Source: Amphiura filiformis
Taxonomy: Eukaryota > Echinodermata > Ophiuroidea > Amphilepidida > Amphiuridae
Direction of reading: 5' to 3'
DNA: 64,000 nt
Assembly (NCBI RefSeq): GCF_039555335.1
Contig: NC_092628.1
Location: forward strand, 59,507,547 to 59,571,546
Part shown: positions 13,666 through 47,377 of the stretch, in pieces
Position numbering within the stretch: position 1 is the stretch's first letter
How the letters are laid out: each line of letters opens with the position of its first letter
Notes under the pieces: generated by a model
What the model was told of the DNA's origin: nothing
The model's input: the letters and a program-made list of their open reading frames with translations, nothing else
The model's database searches: none
Position numbers and translations under genes: made by a program

Positions 13666-14048
13666 AGTACACATCTACAGCTGCCAAACGTACATGTGCT
13701 AGAACACCACAACATGCTATGGGATATCAGGGGAAAGATTTGTATATACTAGAGGGATAATGATGTTATTAGCACACATTTCAGCATGGTTAATCCTCAC
13801 ATTCCTGACATCGGTTCTCTGCATTTCAACCTGCATGCCACATGCAGTAAAGCAAAGTTCCTACAATGCACCGTTTTCATTTGGCAAGCAGTAATAATAA
13901 AGGACTGAAGTCTTTGCACCTTTTTCGGTGCCTAAATTGCCAGAAATATCCGATGGCACAACAAACTTTTGCATTCAGGAACTAGAGAAAAGAGGTTGTA
14001 GGTTAAGAATGGTTCCAAACTGTTTATTTCAGTACTACTTGTGCACCT

Positions 14049-14274
14049 GGGGTCCATTTCACTTAACTTTTAAACCTTCGCATCTCAAGTAACTGTTCAC
14101 AAGTTATGAATACCCATTTTGTAACTTTACAAAGGGTCCATGTAGTAAATCCCTATTACTAATGAGAGGAATCGATTGTAAAACTTCTTAGCAAAATAGA
14201 TTTTATAATGCGTCGTAAGTTACAATGAATTTTGAGACTTATGAAGCGTTTCAAATGCTAGTGAAATGGACCCC
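14049..14274. mobile_element. 226-bp MITE-like inverted repeat
   Basis: GGGGTCCATTTCACT and AGTGAAATGGACCCC are exact inverted ends, and weaker complementarity continues inward. Confidence 0.75.
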
Positions 14275-15741
14275 TGGCTCGGAATCAGCTGCTGGATTAG
14301 TACACAGTATCTACATTAACAATACTTGATGCTTCCTCAAGGAGCCGATAGCAATGCTTTGCTACACCGGCTGTGATGTATGTGAACAAATGTGCATGTA
14401 TGTAAATATAAGTCAACATGCAAGATTCAACACTGAAAAACACATCATTACCTCAACGAAGCAAAAGGTTAATAATAATAAGAGTAACTTCTACTTTTAC
14501 AACAGCCTTTGTTTCATGCTTTATTATGAAGTACAATTGAACAGATATGATGTTGGAAAGTTAAGGAAGATATTGTGCCAACTATGTCATCACCTTTTGT
14601 GTAGAATTGTCCCAACCTTCATGGCAGCGAATTTTAACTTTCTTTTTGCAAGCTTTACAAAAAATATACATAGCAGAGATACTCTGACAAATTAAAGAAC
14701 TTGGTGTGCAAGCTTTAAAATTACCAAAACGTGGATCTTAAATAATGATATATAAAGCTTAAATAACAAACATAATCAAACTTACTGACATGGAAAAGGA
14801 ATTGGATATGAAAGGAATCGGATATGACAGAAATAGCAGAGTGCACCGTAGTGAAGTGCTTCACAGAAATTTAGTTTAACAAAATATGCAAAAAGATGAG
14901 ACTGCAGGGCTTTACTCTCTGGCTTGCAGTAGGAAGTCATACTTCATCAATATACTGAATATGTACGATTAGAGTCTGCTTTGATTCAAGACTGTAAAAG
15001 GGATTCTCTTTTAGAGCATGTACAAATTGTGGCAAAGGCACACCCTTCATATAAATACAGGGACCAAAACAATCAATGACCACAAAGCCTGCAATGTTTT
15101 TTTGAAGTTGTAAATATTCAATTGCCTATTCGTTTACAAATGAAAAAGATCAAGAGCAGTCTAAAAGCAGAAAAGAAAAAAAATCATCCCAGATTATTGC
15201 CTGTGTTCTGGAATGTATTATGTTCTTCCTACTTCAAGCCAAAGAGTGTTTGGATTCCAACATGTATCCACTTTCACTATGATTCATTCATATAGAATTA
15301 ATGGACCTACATCTACAAGCGAATTTTAATCCGGTGCAAAATACAAAGAAATATCACTTTTTTTATAATACATTTTAATTCAGTTGGTTTGATTTCTTCA
15401 TTTATTAAGTCCATTAATTGAATTTTATGCCAGTGAATATAACATCTACTGCAAAACCCCTGCAGTTTCAAGCCCAACCCAACTCGTGTACATCATATAA
15501 TATATCAATCCTCATCGGATTAAAAATAATAAAATAAAAATGAAAGCCTACAATACTGTCCTTTATTTTGGCTGGCAAGTTTTAAACTGAGCAATGACAA
15601 CCCAAAGCAAGTCAGCAACTAATGACAGTAGCCCCCATTCCCACTTCATAAAATAACCAAGGTTTCATCCAACATGCTGTTCCAGGACAACTGCAAACAT
15701 CCAACATTTTATGACCTCAACTACAAAACATAAGAGTTTAC
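14275..15741. other. No gene seen
   Basis: AT-rich, with no convincing coding frame. The longest open frame (14354-14695, plus) has no recognisable motif and a composition like translated non-coding DNA. Confidence 0.4.
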
Positions 15742-16404
15742 TTAAGGGATCCAAAATGAGCGTTTATTGTGTTTCGACAGTATTTTTGTGGGACATGAGA
15801 GCACCTCAGACCTATCGAATTGCATTCTGAATACTGAGCATGTCTTTCTGATATCAAATAATTTTCATTTTTTTAAATCACAATATAATACAAATTTTAT
15901 GACAAATTATAAAAATTTGATATTTTTCAAATTTTGATATATATAACAGTCCTCAAGTAAATTATATAAATCTAATGATATATTCTTAAAGTGTATGTAG
16001 CAGGGAGGAAAAGCCGACGGTCAATTGAAAATTTTGACCTTTCATATTGAAGATATGGATTTTTTTCCCAAAAAGACCTAATTTTTTTGGTGTTTTGGGA
16101 AAAAATTCCATATCTTCAATACGAAAGGTCAAAATTTTCAATTGATCGTCGGCTTTTCATCCCACCTACATACACTTTAAGTATAAATCATCAGATTAAT
16201 AAAGTTTACTTCAAGTACTGTTAAATATCAAAATATCAATTTTAATGATTTGCCATAAAATGTGTATTAATTTATAATTTCAAAAATCAAAATTATTTGA
16301 TATCAGAATGACATTCTTCATATTCAGAATGCAATTCGATATGTCTGATGTGCTCTAATGTCCCAAAATAAATACTGTCCAAACGTTCATACCCCAGCCC
16401 TTAA
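15742..16404. mobile_element. Foldback element, copy 2, TTAA-bounded
   Basis: Same sequence as 2262-2908, with TTAAGGG at 15742 and CCCTTAA ending at 16404. The arms fold back on each other around 16080. The TTAA boundaries suggest piggyBac-type mobilisation; no coding capacity. Confidence 0.85.
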
Positions 16405-19400
16405 TCAATCTCAATAAATGGCTTTCAAAATTTGTCACAAATTTTCCCAAATTATGAATCATCAGTGAGTTTGCTTCTAACATATGATAAACATGATTGA
16501 TTTGAGTTGCTCCCAGAACAGCACAAGTCTGTAAAACTAGAAATTTTAGTACTTTTGTTCCTTTTAAAGTGCCTCTGGTAGAGTGCGAAATTAAAATTAC
16601 AAGCAAGAAAACTTTAACAAAGATAAACTTAAGAAATCCTAAACAGCGCGACTTAAAACAATTATAAAAACACCAATTGAAAATCATTACAGCACAATCA
16701 ATTAATTGCACAAAATTGCCATTTTACAGTGAATGAAACATTGGTTCACAATTCTACAAGATTATTTTGAAGTCTTGTAGTTTACAGTAACACTGATACA
16801 GTGCAATGGTAATATGGTCATGCATGGACATGTGTCCCCATTTGTGACACACAATGCCAATTTTCACTCCTCACAAACCCAAATAAATGGGATATTTCAG
16901 ATTGGTGCAGTACATTAGTGTCATTATGTCTGATCAGTCACCAATATGTACGCATTAGCTGGTTAGCACATAGCGCTTCCCCATTCTCTGGATGGTACGT
17001 AAATCAAAAAAATAAACATCCAATATCTGTACAGAAAAAAAATACTACAAAATCAAAAGTAAGCAAATTTAATATTGTAACGTTTTCTGGATCAGAAATA
17101 TTCCTTGTAATACTTGTTTTTTATTAAATGAATCATGTTGAAACTTTTACAGATAACCACTATAGTAACTCCCCCTTAGGCCCATATCGAACTAGTCAGT
17201 CACAATGCCCATAGCTACAGCATTTTGGGTTTTTTCCAATGGTGTAACAGCTACACTTGTTGTGACTGGTTAGCATAATATGGGTTTTACATGTTTCATT
17301 CAATCTCAACTAACAATCACACATACTATAGCATTACAAAATCAAATGGATAACTCAAGTGTTGCTTGTTCATACTTCTGCTGGCCATGCTAGTTGAACA
17401 TTTGAAGTTGTTTTTCTTGTCTGACAGAACTTTCTTCAAATAAAGATACATAATTATGTGGTGAAAGGGAATACTTTGTCTGCCCCAAATCTAACACCCT
17501 GCTTACTCTAGACTTATATCTACTCTATCCATGTATGCTACTTCTGGTATTGAATTCGATAAAGACCAGGTCAACAGCTTTCCCTTAGTTTACGCAGGGT
17601 CTTAGTTTGTGCCAGTTCTATGTGACAGTCCTTGTAACTGATGAACCTGTGATACCTGAAATGATTCCCACAAAACTTCACACTTAAGATGCATCACAAA
17701 AACACATTTTTCATAATTTTTTTGTAAAATAAAATTTCTAGTAATCAATGCATTTCCTTCCAAATATACTGAAGATACTATACACTGCACATCTGTGAGA
17801 ACCCACCCATTTGAAGGTTTACAATATACACATCTTCAGGTTTATGACATTTACAACAAATCAGAACAAAATTCATATATATTAGGGAACAGTACAGTAT
17901 AAGAACAATCAACTTTCCTCATGACCATTGTACAAAACCTCCAGTAAAACACTTGTTTCAACAAGTCAATGTGGACAAAACTGACCATTAAAATGCATAA
18001 CTCTTCCCAATGCTTTTGAACTCTTGGGAGTGGACACTTTGAAATGGACTTACTACATAGTAACAACACTATATATTTTATAAATATGGGTACTGTTTTT
18101 ATAACATTTCCAAAATCAGCGTAACCAATAACTGGGTCATCACAATTACCAATTCTTTTGAACTTAGTTTACTAAGTGGACAATTTGTTTAAAGTTTTGC
18201 ACCTTTTTCAATACTTAAAGTACATATTATATTTCATTTTTTCATACAAAATTTGTCTCAGTGAAATTTACTTTTTAAGTCACACTTATATTAAACTCAC
18301 CCCTGTACAAGAAAATGATATTAGGTGAGAAATAAAGTTTGTCTCAGCTTGATGTGCAAATAGGTTTTAAAATTTGCATTTTACTGCCTTTCTTCTTTCT
18401 TTTTTTTTTTTTGAAATGTTTTTGAGGGTTTTTAATTGTCAAGAAAAAGTTTTAATATCTGAGAAATAAAACTGGGCCAAAAATAAATAAAAATAAAACA
18501 TCTGTCCACATCGCCTTCTTCAACTATACAAATGCATACCACTCATGGATTTTTGGCCAAGGGAAGCTGAGACAAATTTTTTTCTGGACCTTATTTCAAT
18601 TGCTTGTTTTCCAGGAAAGGAATAATTTAGGTTCTCACACAAATAATTTAGTATTTCACCACTTTCCAAAATTAAGAATCTCCATATCAAGATTCTATGA
18701 ACACGAACCACTGATCACATTATGAGATGCTAAATGTACCAACATCTTTTTTATTTTACAAACATTTTGATCAAACAGGGGCAACGATTTTCAGAACTGC
18801 TTCCCACTTTTTCCCTGCGTAAGTCAGCATAATGCTGTTGGAACCAACAACGCCATGACCCCATGTCCTAATTTAAATTCAGTCTAGAATAGAATATGTA
18901 CCAGTAGTCTACTTATGTGGCACTTTTCATTTCCCTCCTTTTAATATTCATCATAGAACATGATGAACTGGGGTGTCTTGATAATATATCTACATCTAAC
19001 CATCCCTTACCCCCCCCTTTAGTACTCTACTTAGACTAATCCTTGTTACAAGTTAGCAGACCTCTTGAAAATTCAACCTGAAGTTCTGTTTTGTTTGACA
19101 TCTTCTTTTCTGCAAATGGGATCAAGAAAGTGAATTGTCAAAATGGACCCAAGGTCCCATCATTTCACCAGAGGGCCAGTGCAAGCAAACATCAGCTCTC
19201 ATGCAGTTAGCCTGCAGAGCATTTAGGGTAAACAAACCACATCCGAAGATGAGTTTTCCTGTGCTACACATACAGATACCCGATATATAAGCTACCCGTC
19301 ACTCTCATTTCAAAACGACACCATAACTTTGAGAAGGTATCATTTATGCAGAAGCCCAAATCTGAAGTGGGGCAACATTTATCTAGACAAGAAAAATGAT

Positions 19401-20117
19401 AAAATTTGGCAGAAAATCAACAGCTGATAAGGCAAACAGGTTTGATTACACTTTCCCAAGGAAATTTACAAGGTGATCACAAAACGGCAAAAATATACAA
19501 ATTTAGTACCGTTTCAATCTCTTATTAATCAAGAAAATCACATCTACAATATCCTCATGTCAAGTTTTATATATAAATGGGTAACCAACTATATATTCAC
19601 TTGCAAGCATGACATAACAAAAAAGATTCCACAATATCTGCCTTGTGTGCAAAACTGGATATATCACTTTAACAGCATCTTGCTGTCCTTCCTCTTTTAA
19701 CCATGAATTACATGCACAAGGTTTTGTATCAAAACTGGGTGGACTATCTAACATCCTCTGCCTGTCAGTTGTGAGACTTTGTATGACAGTAATTGTACAT
19801 ACATAATGTTAGACATTCGAAAGATCCACTCACTCAAAAAAAAAATACAAATGATATGTTTACAGCCCCTTGTTGGATCATAAAGAATAGGACAACTACA
19901 AGGATTAGAAACTAGCCTAGTCTAAAAACTACACCTACACACTTGTTTTTATCAATTTCATTTGGCAGACCACTTCACTGACTGAAATGAAAAAATTAAT
20001 AATAATGGTACGTTCATCTTATAATCAACATAAGACTGGAACAAACCACTCTATATATTTGGCCATTCTATTATTATGTTTTGTTACACTAGTAGTACTA
20101 CTACCCGTGGGGTTTGT
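16405..20117 (-). other. Region below the foxk stop; candidate 3' UTR and flank, no gene seen
   Basis: No convincing coding frame on either strand and few repeats, unlike most of the window. AATAAA words on the minus strand occur near 18751 and 17118, so a long foxk 3' UTR is possible. The poly(A) site cannot be fixed from sequence alone. Confidence 0.4.
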
Positions 20118-40330
<20,213 letters not shown>

Positions 40331-40991
40331 TATCGTTCTCGTCCCCTTCCTGCTCGATTTCTGGGATTTGTGTTTTGTTTCAGATTTGTCAAAAATGTTT
40401 AGACTTTGGAATGCTTAGGAAAACTTCATAAGCCTACAAAAAAAAACCCTAAATATCATAGGCCTATAAAAAATAAAAATAAAAAAAACGTGCCTGCATG
40501 CTCCTTTTATTTCCTCGAGAACTACAATGTTAATTTTACATTGAATGGGGGAAATCTCGCCCCCTCCCTCATCAATTCATACAAATCCTACGGACGATAA
40601 CCAAAACATTAATTTTATACGGCACTTGACTCAGGCTCATTTTTGAAATAAAATACTCAAGCCGTAGGCCTTTAGGCTAATGAAATGAAATGATTAGTTT
40701 CCCGTCACATTTTTTTCAGTGAAATATGAGGTCAGGAGTCATGATTTCATTATTCATTATTTTAGAAAATGTCATTATTGTCAAAACATTCATTTACATG
40801 GCTACTACATATATTGTTGATGAAAGACCATAAACAGACATTTTTATTTTCAGTGCAACAGATTGAGAAAAGATTTGAATTTGTTTTGATTAATGCAAAG
40901 AAATTTGCAATTTTTGTAATCACTAGAAACATGATGAGGTAATCCTTAAATTTCCATTAGGCCTATTTACCACATCCTCTACCCATACAAC
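40331..40991. other. No feature seen
   Basis: AT-rich intergenic DNA upstream of foxk. Confidence 0.4.
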
Positions 40992-43900
40992 TAAGAACTA
41001 GAAGGCTATATATGTGTACACAAATACGGCTATACCCGCATGTTATTGGTGTAGCCAAACTTATAGTCCTTATTTCTGAGGACTTAAAATAAAGAAATTG
41101 TAAAAAGTCGTCCAATTGGGCAGAAAATGTGTAAAAAGTGAAAGTCCAAGTCACAAGCTTTAATTGGATGTAGGTTGCACTGTCGTAGCACTTAAAATAA
41201 AGAAATTGTATAAAGTCCCCTCCCAGGGGAGTCGTCTCTCTTACTCTCCATAAGTTGCTGTTGTCGGTCTCTCTTACTCACAGTGAGGCTATGCAATATG
41301 ATTAGGGGAAACTATTCCAGAGGGAGTATGTAAATTAAACGGAACAGCCATTTCAGAGGGAGTATGTAAATTAAACGGAACAGCCTTTTGTGGGACATTT
41401 CAGAGGGAGTATGTAAATTAAATGGAACAGCCAATGGGTATGTAATTTAACTGGAACAGCCTTAACGCTTCACGCTGGTATTTCCAATTATGATATAATA
41501 CGATCTGTCTGTTTAGTCCTACGTGTGTAAGGTGGATGGGTGTGTGGGTGTTAGTAACAATATAATTCTCAGGTGCTATCTGTGTACAAATTCTGAGCCC
41601 GGAAGCTGATTTCTTTGATGAGAAACGGCCTGCCCTTTGTTTTAACATTTGGGGCCCTGGGGCCCATAATATTTGACTTATGGGGCTCATGTACATATGT
41701 TGAAGTATAATTCTCAAGTACTATCAGAAAACTCAAGCTAGGCACTGTAGCTGCTTTATTTACTGAGTAACGACCGGCCCTATGTTTTAGCTTTTGGGGC
41801 CCTGGGGCCCATATTATGTGTGGGGGTTATATATACATATGACAATATAATACTAAAGACCTATCTGTGTACCAAATCTGAACCCTGTAGCTACTTTATT
41901 TGCTGAGAAACTGCCGGCCCTTTGTTTTAACATTTAGGCCCCTGGGGCCCCTAGCCTTGTACATATGGGCCCAAAATGGGCAAAAGGCACATCTACATCT
42001 TAGGGCCCATACATATGCCACATATGAGCCCTAGTCATCTTATACTTATAGAGCTAGGCTTGTCAATTTGTTGCACCATATTTTAACATATGGGCCCCTG
42101 GGGCCCATAATATATAACATATGGGGCTCTTGTATATTTGTATATATAGAGTACCCCTAGGGCTATCAGTGTACCAACTCAGGGCCCTGAGGCTGCTTCA
42201 TTTGATGAGAAATGGCGTGCTTTGTATTTTCACATTTGGGCCCCTGGGGCCCGTGACCTTTGACCTCTGGGGCCAAGATGGGCAAAAGGCACTTCATACG
42301 GGGTAGGGCCCATAAGTGTACCACATATGGGCCCCAGGGCCTTTGTAGTTTTAGCGCTAGCCTTGACAGAATGATGTGTTTGATGAAGGAGGAGAAGGAG
42401 ATGAAACCCAACTAGAAGGCTATATATTTGTACACAAATACGGCTATACCCGCATGTTATCGGTGTACCCAAACTTACAGTCCTTATTTGCTGCACATAA
42501 AATAAAGAAATTGTAAAAAGTCGCCCAATTGGGCAGAAAATGTGTAAAAAGTGAAAGTCCAAGTCACAAGCTTTAATTGAATGTAGGTTGCACTGTCGTA
42601 GCACTTAAAATAAAGAAATTGTAAAAGTCCCTCCCAGGGGAGTCGTCTCTCTTACTCTCCATAGGTTGCTGTTGTCAGTCTCTCTTACTCACAGTGAGGC
42701 TATGCAATATGATTAGGGGAAACTATTCCAGAGGGAGTATGTAAATTAAATGGAACAGCCATTTCAGAGGGAGTATGTATATTAAACGGAACAGCCTTTT
42801 TGGGGCCATTTCAGAGGGAGTATGTAGATTAAATGGAACAGCCAATGGGTATGTAATTTAACTGGAACAGCCTTAACGCTTCACGCTTGTATTTCCAATT
42901 ATGCTATAATACGATCTGTTTAGTCCTACATGTGTGTGGTGGATGGGTGTTTGAGTGTTAGTAACAATATAATTCTCAGGTGCTATCTGTGTACAGATTC
43001 TGAGCCCGGAAGCTGCTTTCTTTGATGAGAAACGGTCCGCCCTTTGTTTTAACATTTGGGGCCCTGGGGCCCATAATATTTGACTTATGAGGCCCATGTA
43101 CATAATTATGTTGAAGTATAATTCTCTAGTGCTATCAGTAGACTCAAGCTGGCCACTGTAGCTACTTTATTTACTGAGTAACGGCCGGCCCTATGTTTTA
43201 GCGTTCGGGGCCCTGGGCCCAATATTATGTGATATATGGGGCTCATATGTACATATAACAATGTAATTCTCAGGTGCAATCTGTGTACAAACTATGAGCC
43301 ATCAAGCTGCTTTATATGATGAGAAACGGCCGGCCCATTGTTTTAACATTTGGGGCCCTAGGGCCCAATATATGACTTATGGGGCTCATGCACATATGTT
43401 GAAGTATGATTCTCAAGTGCTATTAGTAGACTCAAGCTGGGCATTGTAGCTGCTTTATTTACTGAGCAACGGCCGGTCCTATGTTTTAGCGTTTGGGGCC
43501 CTGGGCCCATATTATGTGACATATGGGGGTTATATATACATATGACAATATAATACTAAAAGACCTATCTGTGTACCAAATCTGAACCCTGTAGCTACTT
43601 TATTTGCTGAGAAACGGCCGGCCCTTTGTTTTAACATTTGGGCCCTGGGGGCCCCAGCCTTGTACATCTGGGGCTAAAATGGGCAAAAGGCACATCTACA
43701 ACTTAGGGCCCATACATATGCCACATATGAGCCCTAATGATCTTGTACTTTTAGAGCTAGGCTTGTCAATCTGTTGCACCATATTTTAACATTTGGGCCC
43801 CTGGGGCCCATAATATATAACATATGGGGCTCTTGTATATTTGTAAATATAGAGTACACCTAGGGCTATCTGTGTACCAACTCAGGGTCCTGAGGTTGCT

Positions 43901-44197
43901 TCATTTGATGAGAAATGGCGTGCTTTGTATTTTCACATTTGGGCCCCTGGGGCCCGTGACCTTTGACCTCTGGGGCCACGATGGGCAAAAGGCACTTCTA
44001 TGGGGTAGGGCCCATAAGTGTACCACATATGGGCCCCAGGGCCTTTGTAGTTTTAGCGCTAGCCTTGACAGAATGATGTGTTTGATGGAAGAAAAGGAGG
44101 AGAAGAAACCACAGGATGGGAAGATACCCTGCATGCTATTGCATGCGGGTATAAGGATGGCAATATACCCGTCCATGCTTCGCATGCGGGTATAAAA
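40992..44197 (+). repeat. Tandemly duplicated GGGCCC-rich dispersed repeat
   Basis: Two copies, 40992-42408 and 42409 to about 44100, both begin CTAGAAGGCTATATAT and end near AGAATGATGTGTTTGATG. Within each are modules of about 150 bp centred on GGGGCCCTGGGGCCC and CGGCCGGCCC; copy 2 has an extra module. The outer words TATACCCGCATG (41031) and CATGCGGGTATA (44183) are inverted. Open frames here are repeat-derived. Confidence 0.8.
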
Positions 44198-45403
44198 ACT
44201 GCTGATTATGGTCAGCAGGGTATGTCAGACATTTTGAGAGTTTCAATTTTGTTTATTTCCATCTCAATTTTCAGATAATTGATATTTTTATGAAAATAAT
44301 AAAAGTTTTGGTCAAATTGAAAAGGTGATGCGGGCGGGTGATGCATGGGAAACTAATCATTTCATTACATAGGCCTTATGAGCATGTTGATGGCCTACAT
44401 AAATAGGGAGTGTTCAGAAATACTTTGGTGGGGGCAGGAATTTTTTCTTCATGTTAAATTTTTTTAACACCCCTCTTCGAGAACTCAAAACTTTTTTGAC
44501 ACCCCCTAAAACGTTTTGATATCTCAGGATATATTAGGTAACTTGTAATAGTCATGTCCAATGAAATTGTACCCATGTCACTGATATAGAAGATGTGCAC
44601 TGTACTAGATGTGGAATTGTATATACAGTAGACTACCCCGTAGTCCACTTGCCCATTGTGCATATACTCTGGATATTGTATTTAAGCTTAAAACTCTGAT
44701 TTAATTAATGTGTGCACAATTGATAGATTTTCACATCTGATCTTTTCAGTCACCCTACTCCCTCTCTTTGTTAGCTTCCCAAGTTTTTCGGGGTTCGCTA
44801 TCAATAAACTGGTAGATTCCAAAATCAGAATTGTTCAGTATTAAAGTGAGCCATTATAATTATGCAAGATAATGTTGCATTCAATTACTTTTATTGTCAC
44901 TAATCATCTGATATTTTTAACTCTTTATGACCATTTTACTATTGAATACTTTAATTTTAATAAACATCAGTATAATTTTGAGTTCAACGAAATGGGTTCA
45001 TCATGACTAATAATAACATATTTTTAATAAAATTCGACTATGGCATAGTCTATATAATACAGTTGCTAACCTGAATCATTGTGCATTTTGTGATAAAAGG
45101 ATGAGAGTGTCCACACATGAAGAACAAGTTTATTTTAAGATGTGGAGGCATTTTAGATGTGAAAAGCATGAAAATGCCCGAGAAAGAACCAAGCCAAAAT
45201 AAACCCAGGAGATTTCCCGAAAACTTACATCTCTGGTAGGCCTACTAACCAACAGCCCCCTGCTCTTAATCAACTATACTGTTCATATATACTATACTGT
45301 TTCTTGATTCTTATGTCAAGACAAACAGAAAATAAGCAGATCTGTTGAAGGGGCAGTCTTCAGTGAACGGTTCTTTTCAGACAAGGGGCAGTTTTCATTG
45401 AAC

Positions 45404-45419
45404 GGCTCTTTTCAGAGCC
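45404..45419 (+). promoter_or_regulatory. Histone-type 3' stem-loop 1
   Basis: GGCTCTTTTCAGAGCC has a six-base-pair stem and a four-base TTTC loop, preceded by AAC and followed by ACCA. This matches the metazoan replication-dependent histone mRNA 3' end bound by SLBP. The downstream CAAGAAAGA-type U7 site is not seen. Confidence 0.8.
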
Positions 45420-45492
45420 ACCAAACCTTTGAAATTAGCAGATAGGTGAGGTCTGCTTGTTTTCTGTAGACAAGGGGCAGTCTTCATTGAAC

Positions 45493-45508
45493 GGCTCTTT
45501 TCAGAGCC
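45493..45508 (+). promoter_or_regulatory. Histone-type 3' stem-loop 2
   Basis: Identical 16-base stem-loop with the ACCA trailer. Confidence 0.8.
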
Positions 45509-45578
45509 ACCAAACCTTTGAAATTAGCAGATAGGAGAAGTCTGCTTATTTCTGTACAAGGGACAGTCTTCAGTGAAC

Positions 45579-45594
45579 GGCTCTTTTCAGAGCC
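45579..45594 (+). promoter_or_regulatory. Histone-type 3' stem-loop 3
   Basis: Identical 16-base stem-loop with the ACCA trailer. Confidence 0.8.
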
Positions 45595-45667
45595 ACCAAA
45601 CCTTTGAAATTAGCAGATAGGTGAGGTATGCTTGTTTTCTGTAGACAAGGGGCAGTCTTCAGTGAAC

Positions 45668-45683
45668 GGCTCTTTTCAGAGCC
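45668..45683 (+). promoter_or_regulatory. Histone-type 3' stem-loop 4
   Basis: Identical stem-loop, but the trailer is CCAA instead of ACCA because two bases are lost. Confidence 0.75.
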
Positions 45684-45709
45684 CCAAACCTTTAAAACTA
45701 TAACTTAGT

Positions 45710-47377
45710 TTAAGGGGGTACTACACCCATTGCATTTTTTTGCATTTTGTGAAGAAATGAGAAAAAGAAATTGGACAAAGTGGATGCAAAATGAAGGGGC
45801 AAATCTTCTCGTTCAATTGGTGGCATCGGTATCAATGAAGCGTACATGCTTCTAATGGTATAAGCCAACAGGTGGTACATCACTGATGTTTTAAATTCAC
45901 TTCATTTTGGAAAGCTTACTATCAACGGATTTCGTTAAAATTTTGGATATGTGTTGCTCAACACATTAGGGAAATAATGTTGATATGTAAAATGGGAATA
46001 AGTGGTCCCCGATTTCTTTTATGACTTCATGAACTTGGTGCTCCACAACTATCAAAAATTGAACCGGTTAAAATGCTTCTATTTTCAATGTTGAGCTATA
46101 TTTTGTATTTTGAACTTGCGACATTATTTCACTGAAACTTAATTAAGCCATAGGTAACAGGTTACCACAACCACACGACAGCAATGTTGAAAAAGATTGT
46201 TTGTCACCTATACCACCATATTATAGGTAGTTTTCCGTAAGCTTCATTTGTGTGATTTTGGTAACTATTTTATATTTATTTGCCCAATCCATCTCAACTA
46301 GGCAATCTAAATTGTACTCACCATTTACATCCCAAGGTATTTTAGTATATCCACCTCACACATTTCCATTATAGGCCTATATTATCCAGTATATAGTAAC
46401 AGACAAAATATCAAAATTGATGCCTCGATCATGATTATGACTTCATGAACTTGGTGCTCCACAACTATCAAAAATTGAACCGGTTAAAATGCTTCTATTT
46501 TCAATGTTGAGCTATATTTTGTATTTTGAACTTGCGACATTATTTCACTGAAACTTAATTAAGCCATAGGTAACAGGTTACCACAACCACACTACAGCAA
46601 TGTTGAAAAAGATTTTTTGTCACCTATACCACCATATTATAGGTAGTTTTCCGTAAGCTTCATTTGTGTGATTTTGGTAACTATTTTATATTTATTTGCC
46701 CAATCCATCTCAACTAGGCAATCTAAATTGTACTCACCATTTACATCCCAAGGTATTTTAGTATATCCACCTCACACATTTCCATTATAGGCCTATATTA
46801 TCCAGTATATAGTAACAGACAAAATATCAAAATTGATGCCTCGATCATTATGACATGTATGATATCACAGACTATCACGTGTATTCAAAATTGATGCCTG
46901 AATTTGACCTGAACCAATTGACCTATAACCTGACCTTTGATGACCTTATAGCCTTTTTAAATCTCTTTTCCTAACAACACATTATAGAAGATACATACAT
47001 GGTGTAGTATTAAATTGTCTATGTGGAAGAGATAAGGCCTATTTAATTTATTCAGTGTTATAATCAGTGAGTACATTTCTATAGATAGTATAACAACGGA
47101 TTTAATGTATTCTATTCATGTATTCTACTTGGACATGTTGAATAGAATAAATTATGGTTTGTTATGAAACTCACATCTGAGTTACTAGGATACAGTAAAC
47201 AAAAAAAAATATATAGGGCTAAAATGATTTTCTAAAATGGTTTAAAAGCACTTTGTATGTAGAGATATTTTATAAGTTCAGGACATGAGGTGATGAACAT
47301 ATTTATATACTTCATAAATTTGCAACAAAAAAAAGAAGATGGGTACTGATGAAAATCAGGGTATTATACCCCCTTAA
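45710..47377. mobile_element. 1.67-kb TTAA-flanked element, long member
   Basis: TTAAGGGGGTACTACACCC at 45710 and GGTATTATACCCCCTTAA ending at 47377. The ends match the short member at 36918-37285, but the interior is unrelated and holds the 416-bp direct duplication. No coding frame. Confidence 0.75.
46021..46852 (+). repeat. Recent 416-bp tandem duplication
   Basis: ATGACTTCATGAACTTGGTG starts at 46021 and again at 46437. The copies differ at only a handful of positions (for example CACGACAGC versus CACTACAGC), so the duplication is young or homogenised. Confidence 0.95.

Larger units (their letters stand above)
45346..45690 (+). repeat. Tandem array of about 88-bp units, each with a histone mRNA 3' stem-loop
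   Basis: Units share GGGGCAGTCTTCAGTGAACG, the stem-loop, ACCAAACCTTTGAAATTAGC and a TCTGCTTGTTTTCTGT tail. Spacing between stem-loops is 89, 86 and 89 bp. A fifth, broken unit begins the array at 45369, with the right arm of the stem missing. No histone coding frame was found in the window. Confidence 0.9.

Noticed and set aside
41418..44195. Frames of 60-124 codons with repeated Gly-Pro-Trp-Gly-Pro
   Set aside because: They translate the GGGCCC-rich modules and occur on both strands.
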